Shown here piece after piece: positions 54,636 to 63,585 of a stretch of DNA of 64,000 bases. This DNA comes from Palsa-504 sp963739135. Lineage in GTDB: Bacteria; Actinomycetota; Actinomycetes; Streptosporangiales; Streptosporangiaceae. Made by a program: the position numbers and the translations under genes. Where the stretch lies: NCBI GenBank assembly GCA_963739135.1, contig CAVTZG010000017.1, forward strand, positions 248,001 to 312,000, in the 5' to 3' direction. The notes beneath the pieces were generated by a model. It worked only from the letters and a program-made list of their open reading frames with translations, made no database searches and was not told where the DNA came from. Every line of letters starts with the position of its first letter. Within the stretch, counting starts at the first letter, position 1.

Positions 54636-54663
54636 ACTATACCAAGCATGATTGGGATGTCAA
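54636..54663 (-). promoter_or_regulatory. Consensus promoter of the first phasin-like gene
   Basis: On the minus strand TTGACA (54658-54663) and TATAGT (54636-54641) are 16 bp apart, close to the housekeeping consensus and rare in such GC-rich DNA. Inverted CCAAGC/GCTTGG sequences flank the -35, so an operator may overlap it. The same 55-bp block precedes the second paralogue. Confidence 0.75.
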
Positions 54664-54769
54664 GCGGGATGCTTGGCGTACACAGCAGGGAGCGGACGGC
54701 CGGGGATGATGGCGGCGGAGGCCGGGAGGACAGGGCCGACGCCACCGCGGCCAGGCCGACCGGGCGGTA

Positions 54770-55430
54770 CGGCGCGGCAGGGTGCTGCCCCGGGGCGGCA
54801 GGTGCGGCAGCTGACTCCAGGCCGTCGGACTCCGGGAGCGAGGAGACGTAGCCGCGGGCCGGATCGCGGACGTGGACAGGTAGTCGGCCATCTGGGCCGC
54901 CAGGACGGTGTGTCGGCCAGGATGAGGGCGCCGGGCGCCAGCCGCGGCTCGAGCAGGCGCAGGACCGGGAGGTAGAGCCCCTCCAGCCGTCCAGCAGGAC
55001 GACTGGACCGGCCGGCAGGCGGCAGGGTCTGCCGGGCGTCGCCTCCAGGACCGTGACCAGTGGAGGCCGGCCTTGGCGATATTGGCGCGGGCCCGGGCCG
55101 CTTGGCCGCGCTGAGCTCGGTGCTGACACCCGGCCGGTGCCATGTCCCGGACCGCGGCGGCGAGGTGGATGGTCGATATGCCGAACGACGTGCCGAATCC
55201 ACCACCGTGTCTGGCTGCTCGACCTGGCCAGCGCGTACAGGAGCTGGCCGGCCAGGGGAAACCGGGATGTAGAGCCGGCGAAGGCGTCGGCCTGTCCCGG
55301 GCGGATATCCCGGCGAGCCCGCCGGGAGACGCGCGGCCAGGGCCGCCCGGCGGTCATCGTCGTGGTCCGCGGCCTGGAACAGGCGGTCGAGCAGGTCGCG
55401 GACGGGCGGGGAGGGAGGGAGGACAGCTTA
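54770..55430 (-). pseudogene. O-methyltransferase (family 3) pseudogene with several frameshifts
   Basis: Fragments of one methyltransferase appear in different minus-strand frames. Near 55200 the frame reads GFGTSFGISTIHLAAAVRDM (SAM-binding motif I). Next come ELSAAKRPGPAPISPR-like (…RARANIAKAGLHW in another frame), TLPPAGPV-like text with LLDGWRG, and LYLPVLRLLEPRLAPGALIL, then an end resembling DGLESAAAP. At least three frame changes are needed. No intact ORF covers it. It sits between the two phasin-like paralogues. Confidence 0.7.
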
Positions 55431-55453
55431 GAGGCCAGTACCCCGGGAACTAT

Positions 55454-55488
55454 AGTACGCGGCAGTCCGTCACGGACTGCCGCGTACT
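55454..55488. terminator. Perfect 16-bp hairpin
   Basis: AGTACGCGGCAGTCCG (55454-55469) pairs perfectly with 55473-55488 around a 3-base loop. It lies 117 bp beyond the stop of the second phasin-like gene and just before the methyltransferase relic. The core TACGCGGCAG matches the hairpin at 54166. Confidence 0.7.
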
Positions 55489-55604
55489 GGTCCCGCCCGG
55501 CCGGCATAAAGGGGGCTGCGCCGTCTGGGCGGGGGGCTTGGCGGGACGCCTTGTTTGGCGGGACGCCTTGCTCGGCGGGGGTGCCTTGCCTGGCGGGGGG
55601 TGCC

Positions 55605-55895
55605 TTACTTGGCGCCGCTGGGCAGGAGCGGGGCCGCGGTCTTGATCAGTTCCGCGGCGAACTTCTTCTGGCTGGCGAGCACCTGGGCTGCGAAGTCGTA
55701 GGCGCCGGTCACGACGTCCTCGGGCTGGGGCACCCAGTCGGCGAACGGCACGTTGACGGCGGGCAGCTCGGGGGTGAAGGACTGGACGGTGTCGACCCAG
55801 GTCTTGATCGCCTCGAGCACGATCTCCTGACCCTTGCGGGTGGCAGACAGGAAGCCTTCCTCGAGTTCCTGGGCAGTGGTGATAGCGGTGGCCAT
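55605..55895 (-). CDS. Phasin-like small protein (paralogue)
   Basis: 96 residues from ATG 55895, with GAGGAGG five to six bases upstream. Helical: FLSATRKGQEIVLEAIKTWV, DTVQSFTPELPAVNVPFADW, AYDFAAQVLASQKKFAAELI. It lacks the histidine-glycine tail of the copy at 54272 and ends LLPSGAK. Both may coat storage granules or bind surfaces; the function is inferred from general resemblance only. Confidence 0.75.
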   Translation of the reverse strand: MATAITTAQELEEGFLSATRKGQEIVLEAIKTWVDTVQSFTPELPAVNVPFADWVPQPEDVVTGAYDFAAQVLASQKKFAAELIKTAAPLLPSGAK

Positions 55896-55924
55896 TTCTT
55901 CCTCCTCGTGGGGTTGCACTGCTA

Positions 55925-55952
55925 ACTATACCAAGCGCGATTGGGATGTCAA
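55925..55952 (-). promoter_or_regulatory. Consensus promoter of the second phasin-like gene
   Basis: TTGACA (55947-55952) and TATAGT (55925-55930) with a 16-bp spacer on the minus strand, almost identical to the block at 54636-54663 including the flanking CCAAGC/GCTTGG dyad. The duplicated promoter implies shared regulation of both paralogues. Confidence 0.75.
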
Positions 55953-56173
55953 GCGGATTGCTTGGCGTACGCAGCATGCCCGGCCAGTGGGGCGGAGACC
56001 GGGCAGGCGGGGGCGCACCCGTGTGGCGGATGCAGGGCGGATACCGGTTGGGACACAGGGTTTGGCGGTATATCGGATCGTTCGCATTCATGGCACAATC
56101 CACGTGAGGCGGCCCGCGAAGGCGGCCCGCGAAGGGCCTGCTCTTTGCTGGCCAGGCGTCTGGGGGAGGAGCG

Positions 56174-57640
56174 GTGAACGAGCTCACCGTTACGTACGGA
56201 AATCAGCGAGTTGTGGCCCAGCCCGGACAGGTCGTGCACGTCGGCAGGCGGGAAGACTGCGCGATCGTGATCGATGACCCGCGGGTGTCCCGGGAGCACG
56301 TGCGGCTGACCTTCGGGCAGCAGGGCTACTGGCTGCTGGAGAACCTGGGCCGGGCGGGCACCTTCGTTTCCGGGCAGCCGGTGAACCAGTTCTTCGTGAC
56401 CCAGCCGACCGAAGCCCGGCTGGCGGCGCCGGACGGGCCGGCGGTGCGCTTGGAGCCGGTGGCCGCGCCGACCCAGGCCCGGGCGGCCGCGGCCTCGCCG
56501 GCCTTCGCCGGGGCGGGCGCGGCCGATACGGGAGCCCCGCCTGGCTATCCGATCCCGCCGGGCTATCCGAACCCGCCTGGCCAGCAGGTCCCGCCGGGCC
56601 AGCAGAACTGGCGGCCCGCGGCGGGACCGCAGCCGCCGCAGGGCCCCCCGGTGCCTGCCTACCTGGGCCAGCATCCGGGGATGCCGGGTCCCGTCGCGTC
56701 ACCGCCCGGCCAAACGGGCGGCATCTTCCACACGCTGGTCCCGATCAGGTCGTGGCTGACCGACCCCACGCTGCGCCAGTGGCCGCGGCTGCTGGTGGCG
56801 GTCTACGCCCTGGTCCCGGTGATCCTGCTCGTCCTGCTGCAGAACACCACCAACCTCGAGACGCTCGGCTGGGTGTACTGCCTGTACATCGCGCCGCTGT
56901 GGGCCCTGGTGTTCTGGTGGCTGATCCGCCCCGGGCCGATCGGCTGGCTGCAATTGGGCTTCGCCGGGATCATCGTGGCCGCGGAGTACGTGCTGATACC
57001 GGCGCTGACCATCCCGTGGGAGCATGCCCTCGCCCCCAGCAACACCAGCCACAACCTGATCCAGTACATCTACGGCATCGGCCTGGCCGAGGAACTGACC
57101 AAGGCGCTGCCGATCCTGATCCTGTCCGTGTTCCTGCTCAAGGTGCGCAAGACCAAGCTCGACGTGCGGATGTGGATGTTCCTGGGCACGCTGTCCGGCC
57201 TGTACTTCGGCGTCTACGAGGCGTCCAAGGTGTACGTGCCGCTGGACATCGTGACCATCGCCAAGGGCGGCGCCATCGGCATTCCCGAATTCGTCGAGCG
57301 CGTGTTCCTCGACGGCTTCCAGCACGCGCTGTGGGCCGGCGTGGCCGGATTCTTCATCGGCCTGGGCACCAACTACAGCCGGCAGCGGTTCCTGCTGTGG
57401 ACCATGGGGCTGGCCATCCCGGCCATCCTGCACGGGCTCAACGACTGGAGCCTGTCCGGCGTGTTCGGTTCCGACCTGTGGATCTGGATCCTGATCCAGG
57501 CCTTCTCGGTCTTCCTGTTCCTGGGCTACGCCTCATCGGCGCACCGGATCGAGCAGGAGGTCAGGCATACGCCGATCTTCCGCGGCGAGTCGATCCTGAT
57601 GGATCCATCGCAGCTGCAGCCGCCGCCGAACGGCGGCTAG
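56174..57640 (+). CDS. FHA-domain PrsW-family intramembrane protease
   Basis: 488 residues from GTG 56174, with GGGGGAGGAG just upstream. An FHA domain is at 1-95 (VHVGRREDCAIVIDDPRVSR, EHVRL): a phosphothreonine reader. A proline/glycine/glutamine-rich linker follows, then about eight membrane spans. PrsW motifs: GLAEELTKALPIL (EExxK), FGVYEASKVYV, FQHALWAGVAGFFIGLG and HGLNDWSL. PrsW proteases clip membrane anti-sigma factors or related proteins. FHA plus PrsW suggests phosphorylation-dependent recruitment, perhaps by the neighbouring kinase, whose gene is convergent 63 bp downstream. Confidence 0.88.
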   Translation: MNELTVTYGNQRVVAQPGQVVHVGRREDCAIVIDDPRVSREHVRLTFGQQGYWLLENLGRAGTFVSGQPVNQFFVTQPTEARLAAPDGPAVRLEPVAAPTQARAAAASPAFAGAGAADTGAPPGYPIPPGYPNPPGQQVPPGQQNWRPAAGPQPPQGPPVPAYLGQHPGMPGPVASPPGQTGGIFHTLVPIRSWLTDPTLRQWPRLLVAVYALVPVILLVLLQNTTNLETLGWVYCLYIAPLWALVFWWLIRPGPIGWLQLGFAGIIVAAEYVLIPALTIPWEHALAPSNTSHNLIQYIYGIGLAEELTKALPILILSVFLLKVRKTKLDVRMWMFLGTLSGLYFGVYEASKVYVPLDIVTIAKGGAIGIPEFVERVFLDGFQHALWAGVAGFFIGLGTNYSRQRFLLWTMGLAIPAILHGLNDWSLSGVFGSDLWIWILIQAFSVFLFLGYASSAHRIEQEVRHTPIFRGESILMDPSQLQPPPNGG

Positions 57641-57703
57641 GGCCGCCACGCGGGAGTACCGTCCGCATCACCTGTACCGTTATCCCCGCGGGACGCGGGC
57701 GGG

Positions 57704-59014
57704 TTAGCTGATGCGGCCGCGGACTTTGCCGAAGTCGATCTGCATGGGGCGGACGGCCATGCGCTGGCTGGGGGCGACGCGCTTGGGGTCCTCGCCGTCG
57801 GGGACCACGGTCCAGGTCTGGTCGGTCAGGTTCCGCAGGATCACGCGGCCGGGACGGCCGGGATGCGGTTCGACGCTGGCGCAGGCGGTGCGGTACTCGC
57901 GGTCCCGGAACAGGTGGTGCCTGGTCAGGGTGGCGCCGTCGGACAGGACCAGGGTGCCGCCGGGGCCCTTGAAGGTCGGCGGCGGAGGCATGACGTCGCG
58001 GCACTGCCAGCAGCGCTGGCCGGGCGTCTCCAGGTCGTAGTAGACCGGGACGGCGCAGGCCGGGCAGGTGCCCACGCAGTCGTGCAGGTTGAGCAGGATC
58101 GGGCGCCAGGTGCCCTCGAGCACCCGGCCGTACAGGGACGCGTCGTGCAGGCCCTTGGTGAAGGCCTGGGTGAAGGCCCGGCGGACCTGCAGCGGGTAGA
58201 TCGGCCACCAGGCGGCCACGCTGTCCCCCGGCAGCGGCCCGTTGGAGCGGTCGTCCGGGTCGAAGATGAACAGCGGATGCACGCCGAAATTGCGGACCAG
58301 CAGTTCGGTCTCCGAGATGTGGCCGCCGTGGTCCCACGTGTAGGAGGCGTCGGCCCTGATGCCCAGCAGCGGATGGCCGTGCATCAGCAGGTAGAACAGC
58401 AGCACGGCCAGCGAGTGCAGGTCGGTGACGGTCGACGGGAGCGCCTCATCGCGCAGGATCTCCGGCGCCATGAACGGGCCGGTCCCCTTGACCAGCGTGG
58501 GGTCACCGTCGACGCCAACGTTGTCGTTGTCGATGATGGCCACCTCGCAGGCTTCCTGGTCGACGCGCAGGTTGCCGAAGCTGATGTCCCGGTAGCACAG
58601 CCCGGAGGCGTGCAGCGCGGAGAAGGCGTCGACCAGCTCGCGCCCGATGGTGGCCACGGCGCGGAACGAGGGGTTGGACTCCATGTTCAGGATGGGCGCC
58701 AGCGAGCCGAATCGCGGCTCGAGCAGCGGCATCAGGTACCCGAAGCCAGGCATCTGGTCCGAGGAAACCAGGTCGATGGGCCAGACGAACGACCGGTGCG
58801 GCGGCTTGCCGCGCTGGATGAGCACCGAGATGGACTTGCGCAGCTCGTCGCTGCCCGGGCCGTGGCGGATCCACTTGACCGCGAACGGCGCGCCGCCCAG
58901 CCGGGCCTGGTGGACGACGCCCTGGCTGCCCTGGCCGAGCAGGTTCTCGACCACCACCAAAGCACTGCCCCGCTCCATCCGGAGCGTCTGTCCCGGCTGA
59001 ATCAGCCCGTCCAT
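57704..59014 (-). CDS. Serine/threonine protein kinase-like protein with C-terminal zinc ribbon
   Basis: 436 residues. Kinase motifs: glycine loop NLLGQGSQGVVHQAR, lysine GGAPFAVKW, catalytic loop GLCYRDISFGNL (YRD) and metal loop IIDNDNVGVD (DND for DFG). So most catalytic residues remain. After about residue 290 come CPACAVPVYYDLETPGQRC and WQCRD, a four-cysteine zinc ribbon, then a small beta-rich end. Kinases with a Zn ribbon occur with TerY-type vWA proteins in the TerY-P triad described for tellurite-resistance-like gene clusters; a PP2C phosphatase is the expected third partner but is not seen here. Confidence 0.85.
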   Translation of the reverse strand: MDGLIQPGQTLRMERGSALVVVENLLGQGSQGVVHQARLGGAPFAVKWIRHGPGSDELRKSISVLIQRGKPPHRSFVWPIDLVSSDQMPGFGYLMPLLEPRFGSLAPILNMESNPSFRAVATIGRELVDAFSALHASGLCYRDISFGNLRVDQEACEVAIIDNDNVGVDGDPTLVKGTGPFMAPEILRDEALPSTVTDLHSLAVLLFYLLMHGHPLLGIRADASYTWDHGGHISETELLVRNFGVHPLFIFDPDDRSNGPLPGDSVAAWWPIYPLQVRRAFTQAFTKGLHDASLYGRVLEGTWRPILLNLHDCVGTCPACAVPVYYDLETPGQRCWQCRDVMPPPPTFKGPGGTLVLSDGATLTRHHLFRDREYRTACASVEPHPGRPGRVILRNLTDQTWTVVPDGEDPKRVAPSQRMAVRPMQIDFGKVRGRIS

Positions 59015-59110
59015 CTCATCGTTCCCCTTCCGCTGCGGGCGCTCGCATCCCGCCAGCGGTCTTGTGCTGGGCCGGCCTGTCCGTGCGGGGGTTGGCCGGC
59101 CGAAACGTCA

Positions 59111-59833
59111 TCAGATGATTGTGTCCTGGTCAAATATCCGCTGACTCACTCCCTCCTGCCCGCCGAACAGGCGGCGGGCCACCGCGCTGCGGTCGGCGCC
59201 GACCTCCGACATCCTGGAGACGGCCAGGGAGGCGGCCACCAGGCGGTTGGCGATCTCCTCGGTGCTGTTGGCCACCAGGACCGGGACGCTGGCATCGCCG
59301 ATGAACTTGTTGAGCGAGTCGGACTGGGCGTCGCGGCCGATGGCGACGGCCAGCCGCAGGGCGGCCCGGCCCGCAGGCTGGGCCAGCAGGGTGTCCAGGC
59401 CGGCCTCGAACTTTCCCGGCGGGTCGGTGGCCAGCCCGTCGGTGATCAGCAGCAGGGCCGGCCGCAGCGCCCGGCGCTCGATCCGGCCGGGCGCCAGGGC
59501 CTCGGCGGCCAGCGCGAACGCGGGCCCCATGTTGGTCAGTCCCTTGGGCACCGGCTGGAGCGGCTTCCAGCGGATGCTGGAGACCGGCGTCGGGTCCGGG
59601 ATGTGCCAGCGCGGCTCGGTGGCGAAGGCCACCGCCCGGATGAAGACCTGGGCCTGCTCCTGGTCACGTTCCCAGGCCGCCAGGTTCGGCATCATGTCCG
59701 CGATCGCGTAGTTCAGGGCCTGGATCTTCTCGCCCTTCATCCCCCAGGAGCAGTCGGCCAGGATGATGAAGTGCAGCGGCCGCCGGGCGATGCCGCCGCC
59801 GGGCATCTTGATGGTCGGAGTCGGCGCTACCAT
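59111..59833 (-). CDS. TerY-like von Willebrand factor A domain protein
   Basis: 240 residues from ATG 59833. vWA fold with MIDAS-type motif FIILADCSWGMKGEKIQALN; the usual DxSxS is D-C-S-W-G, so the second serine is glycine. Other markers: VPKGLTNMGPAFALAAEAL and LRPALLLITDGLATDPPG. It matches TerY proteins that partner kinases and phosphatases. Binding of metal or of partner proteins is the likely role. It precedes the kinase gene by 96 bp, in the same operon. Confidence 0.88.
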   Translation of the reverse strand: MVAPTPTIKMPGGGIARRPLHFIILADCSWGMKGEKIQALNYAIADMMPNLAAWERDQEQAQVFIRAVAFATEPRWHIPDPTPVSSIRWKPLQPVPKGLTNMGPAFALAAEALAPGRIERRALRPALLLITDGLATDPPGKFEAGLDTLLAQPAGRAALRLAVAIGRDAQSDSLNKFIGDASVPVLVANSTEEIANRLVAASLAVSRMSEVGADRSAVARRLFGGQEGVSQRIFDQDTII

Positions 59834-59894
59834 AGGCGGCCTGCCAATCCCGCCTGACCGCGCGGGGCGCGGCCAGGCGTTCCTTCGGTCATGA

Positions 59895-61370
59895 TCATGA
59901 TGACGCGGGTGCGGGGGTCGGCGACGACAGCGGCGAGGCGTTGTTCGTCCACCAGGTGTCGAGGGCCGAGAACGTGGAGTTCGCGGCTCCCTGTCCCACG
60001 ATAAAGGCATTCTCGGTCGGGAACGTCCAGGTGTAGGCGGGCTCGTTCAAGGTGCTGCCGGTACCGACCCATTCGCACTCGAGCACCTGGCCGGTACGGG
60101 CCGGGAAGAAGTTGTCGTGCCAGGCCGTGATCCCCTGGGCGCTGGTGCTGTTACCGGGCGGGCAGTTCGCTCCCGCGCTGGATGTGGTGAAGCCCCACCA
60201 CTTGTTGTAGTTGGCCCAGCTGGTCTGGTAATCGGCGGCCGTCTTGACCTGGTAGGCGTACACGTAGCCGCTGGGCAGGCCTGGGTCGGTGCAGGTCAGC
60301 GCCTGGACCAGGCCGGGCATCGTCCAGTTGAACGGCGCCGACTGGGGCTTGCACTGGGTGGCCGGGTCGTCGATGTCCTGCGGCAGCAACGAGGTCAGCG
60401 AGGCGAGACCGGTACCGGTGCTGGTCGGCTTCGGGGTCGGGGTGGCCGGATGGGTGGACGCCGGAGGCTTGGGGGTAGGCGTGGGCGTGGCCTTCGGGCT
60501 GTTGAACACTCCCCCGGCGAGCAGGGCCACGATCAGGATGACCACGACCGCCGCGGCGCCGCCGCCGTAGAGGAGGCCCTTGTTGCTGCGGCGCTTGGGC
60601 GGCTGTCCGCCTGTCCCGGACACCCAGGGCATCGGGGTCGGGGGCGTGCCCACGCCGCCGTAGCCGCCGGAGGCAGGCGGCTGGGGGCCGCCGCCGTAAC
60701 CGCCGGCGCCCGGGGGCGGCTGGGCACCGCCGTAACCGCCGGCGCCCGGGGGCGGCTGAGCACCGCCGTAACCGCCACCGCCCGGGGGCGGCTGAGCACC
60801 GCCGTAACCGCCACCGCCAGGGGGCGGCTGAGCACCGCCGTAACCGCCACCGCCGACCGGCGCGCCGCCGCCAGCACTGGGGATGAAGGTCGGGTCGGCG
60901 GGCGGCGGGTTGGTCGGCTGGTTCGGCGCCGCGTACGGGGCGTAGCTGGTAACCGTCTGCGGCGGGGCGGGACCGACGACCGGAGGCGGATTCAGCCCGC
61001 CGGGACCGGGCGGCGGAGGCACCTGGCTTGACTGGACCGGGTAGCCGAGCGCCTGGGCGTACTCCGAGGTGACCCACATGCTGGCCGCCGGGTCGAGGGA
61101 CCGGCGGTCGACCAGGGAACGAGCAACCAGCTGAACGGCGGTGTTCGGGTCGAGGTGCTGTTCCTGGACGTGCTGGGTCAGCTCGCCGGCAATGTCAGCC
61201 TCGGCCCCGGTGACCAGGAGGCTGCGCTCCCGCGGCAGGTCAGGCAGAAGATCTGTGACAAGGTTGCCGATCATCCGCGGGTCGCTGAGCACGCGCTGGC
61301 CATAGTCGTTGGCCACCGAGCCCAGCGCCTCGTGGGCCTCACCTTGTGGGTCCAGTTGCTGTTCGGTCAT
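59895..61370 (-). CDS. Membrane protein with glycine-rich repeats and extracellular domain
   Basis: 491 residues. N-terminal ~110 residues are helical (LVTDLLPDLPRERSLLVTGA; RRSLDPAASMWVTSEYAQAL). Then proline-rich sequence and five GGYGGAQPPPG repeats, a basic stop-transfer sequence (PPKRRSNK) and one membrane helix (AAAVVVILIVALLAGGVF). A Thr/Pro linker leads to an extracellular ~180-residue domain with cysteines (TQCKPQS, ALTCTDPG, GANCPPGN, VLECEWVG), likely forming two disulfides. Family unknown. Located between FHA-protease and vWA genes in one operon. Confidence 0.8.
   Translation of the reverse strand: MTEQQLDPQGEAHEALGSVANDYGQRVLSDPRMIGNLVTDLLPDLPRERSLLVTGAEADIAGELTQHVQEQHLDPNTAVQLVARSLVDRRSLDPAASMWVTSEYAQALGYPVQSSQVPPPPGPGGLNPPPVVGPAPPQTVTSYAPYAAPNQPTNPPPADPTFIPSAGGGAPVGGGGYGGAQPPPGGGGYGGAQPPPGGGGYGGAQPPPGAGGYGGAQPPPGAGGYGGGPQPPASGGYGGVGTPPTPMPWVSGTGGQPPKRRSNKGLLYGGGAAAVVVILIVALLAGGVFNSPKATPTPTPKPPASTHPATPTPKPTSTGTGLASLTSLLPQDIDDPATQCKPQSAPFNWTMPGLVQALTCTDPGLPSGYVYAYQVKTAADYQTSWANYNKWWGFTTSSAGANCPPGNSTSAQGITAWHDNFFPARTGQVLECEWVGTGSTLNEPAYTWTFPTENAFIVGQGAANSTFSALDTWWTNNASPLSSPTPAPASS
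60655..60855. repeat. Coding repeats for GGYGGAQPPPG
   Basis: About five ~36-bp tandem units within the membrane protein gene, containing TGAGCACCGCCGTAACCGCC on the plus strand, encode the glycine-tyrosine-proline repeats. They are highly similar, so the repeat count could differ between strains. Confidence 0.8.
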
Positions 61371-61407
61371 TATCTGGTCCTCCCGGACTTCCTGTTAGCG
61401 TCTGCTG

Positions 61408-63585
61408 CTAGCTCGACGTGCTGCTGCTGGGTTGGGCGGCCGCCCCGGAACCGACGGTTAGGCTGGTCGCAGGGCCCAGCGGGATCAGCTGGGGGCCGCC
61501 GAGAAGCTGAAGTTGGTAGCCGCCGGCGGGCAGGACGGCCAACCCGAGGCCGCTGGCGGCCAGCTCATAGGTGAGGCAGCCGCTGGCCTGGGTGGCGGTC
61601 GTCTGCGGCAGCCCGCCGGTCTGGTCGGTCACTACACCACCGCCGGGCATCTCGATCAGCAGCGCGGTGTCCAGGCCTGCCGGCAGCCGGTCGTAGTCGA
61701 CTCCGAAAACCGCGGTGGGCCCGGCCGGGGTGGCCCGGCCGCCCGCGCAGGCCGCGTCCGGGGTGGCCCCGATGCCCGCGCCGGTCACCTGCTCCTGCCC
61801 GGTCAGCTGGACCAGGATCTTGCTGTGGTAAACGGTATGGTCGCGCGCCGCGGTAATCAGCGGTACGGCCAGCGACACCGACCGCAGCCGCCAGGAGATG
61901 TCGTTGCCCTCGCCGGTGATGGTCAGGCTGGGCACGCCGATCAGCTGGCCGGCATCGTTGATCGCGGCGCCGCCGGAGTTCCCGTGCGCCACCCGGGCGG
62001 TGGTCTCCAGCTCGAAGCGCGGATCGGAGACGTGCCCGAGCGGGTCGGGCACGAAGGTAGAGATGACCCCGGTGGTGACGGTGATGGTGTCGGAGTCGGC
62101 CACCCCGGGGAAGCCGAGCACGGTGACGGTCTGGTCCAGCTGGACCGCGGAGTCGCTGCCGACGGGCAGGTAGGGCAGGTGCAGCGAGGCCGGGTTGACC
62201 GGCTGCCCGCTCGAGGTGGCGTAGATCTGGACGACGGCGAAGTCGAGGTAGCCGTCGACGTCCACCGGCCGGGCGCGGTAGCGGGGCACCACCGGCGAGG
62301 ACTGGCCGGTGACCAGCTCCACGGTCAGGTAGGCCGGGTTGGGGCCGAGCTGGGTGGACGGCAGGCCCATGGCCACCGCGGCCCCGGCGGCCTGCGGCTC
62401 GGCCACGTGGGCGTTGGTCAGGATGAGGCCGTTCGGGCTGATGATCGTGCCCGAACCCCAGCCGGTGTAGTCGGACGGGGAGCCGATCAGCAGCCGGACG
62501 GTCGCGGTCTCGGCGTGCTGCAGGACGGATGCCGGCAGGCCGCCGCTCAGCGTGCCGGCGGTAGGCGAGGCGGCGGGCTTGGGCGTCCCCGAGCCGGTGG
62601 CCAGCACGCCGACCAGCACACCGGCGATGACGGCGATCACGGCCGCCACGGCGATCATGCGCATCCGCATGCTGAGCACCCGGCGTTCGCGGTTGTGGGC
62701 CAGGCGGGCGCTGCTGAGCGGGGGCGTGATGCCCAGTTCCTCACCGGTGGCCGGATCGCCGAGGCGCAGGATCACCGATTCGGTGATCCGCAGCGGTCCG
62801 TGCAGCTGTTTCCCGTTCAGGAACGAGCCCCGCCGCGACTGGTCGGTGTAGGTGGCCCCGTTCTGGTCCGAGGTGATCACGCCGTGCGTTTCCCTGGAGA
62901 CCAGGGGGTTCATCGACACCAGTTCCAGGGACGGGTCACGGCCGACCCGGACCCGGGTGCCGACGGGGAAGATGCGCTGCTCGCGGCCGAGCCGGGTGAC
63001 CAGCACTGGTGCGGGCGGCTGACCGGGCTGGCCGGGGAGGCCAGCGGAAGGGCCGGGGAGGCCGGCGGCGGGGCCTGGCGTTGCTCCGGCCTGGGTGGGC
63101 ACGGCCTGGGTGGGCACGGCCTGCGGCGACGGGCCGGCGTGGCCGAGCACCTCGGTCCGGGCCGAGGCGATGCGATCCTGCTCGCCGGGAGGCTGGCCGA
63201 CGCGGCCGACCACCTCGGTCTGGGCGGTGGCGATGCGCTGGGCCAACGTGCCGGCGACCACGGCGTTGCCGCCGGCGGCGACGGCGCTCGCCTCGCTGAA
63301 CGGCGTGAAGCGAACTTCTGTGGCGCCTTCTTCGTTACCCAGTAGTGCGGTGACCCTGCTGGTCACCGGGAGGGAGGTGACCCAGCCGTCGGCCCAGATG
63401 CCGCCGGTAACCTCGTCATCGACGAGCCGCCAGGCGTCTCCGTCGGAGACCAGCCGGGCGTGGTGAGCTCCCGCCGTGGGCGTGTCCAGGACAACGTCGG
63501 AGTCCGGCGCGGTGCCGATTCGGACGGTCGCCCCCGGAGGAAAAACGTAAGTGTGCCCCTGGGTGCTGACCCGGATCGACGTCAC
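61408..63585 (-). CDS. FHA-FHA membrane-anchored trypsin-like serine protease
   Basis: 725 residues from GTG 63585. Two FHA domains: about 5-95 (VRIGTAPDSDVVLDTPTAGA, HHARL) and about 200-285 (VRVGRDPSLELVSMNPLVSR, ETHGV). One membrane helix near 310-332 (MIAVAAVIAVIAGVLVGVLA). The extracytoplasmic protease has all three catalytic residues: LTNAHVAEP (His), GYLDFAVVQI (Asp) and VAHGNSGGAAI (Ser), as in HtrA/DegP-type enzymes, but with no PDZ domain evident. FHA domains face the cytoplasm, so phosphorylation inside could control proteolysis outside. First gene of the operon. Confidence 0.88.
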   Translation of the reverse strand: MTSIRVSTQGHTYVFPPGATVRIGTAPDSDVVLDTPTAGAHHARLVSDGDAWRLVDDEVTGGIWADGWVTSLPVTSRVTALLGNEEGATEVRFTPFSEASAVAAGGNAVVAGTLAQRIATAQTEVVGRVGQPPGEQDRIASARTEVLGHAGPSPQAVPTQAVPTQAGATPGPAAGLPGPSAGLPGQPGQPPAPVLVTRLGREQRIFPVGTRVRVGRDPSLELVSMNPLVSRETHGVITSDQNGATYTDQSRRGSFLNGKQLHGPLRITESVILRLGDPATGEELGITPPLSSARLAHNRERRVLSMRMRMIAVAAVIAVIAGVLVGVLATGSGTPKPAASPTAGTLSGGLPASVLQHAETATVRLLIGSPSDYTGWGSGTIISPNGLILTNAHVAEPQAAGAAVAMGLPSTQLGPNPAYLTVELVTGQSSPVVPRYRARPVDVDGYLDFAVVQIYATSSGQPVNPASLHLPYLPVGSDSAVQLDQTVTVLGFPGVADSDTITVTTGVISTFVPDPLGHVSDPRFELETTARVAHGNSGGAAINDAGQLIGVPSLTITGEGNDISWRLRSVSLAVPLITAARDHTVYHSKILVQLTGQEQVTGAGIGATPDAACAGGRATPAGPTAVFGVDYDRLPAGLDTALLIEMPGGGVVTDQTGGLPQTTATQASGCLTYELAASGLGLAVLPAGGYQLQLLGGPQLIPLGPATSLTVGSGAAAQPSSSTSS

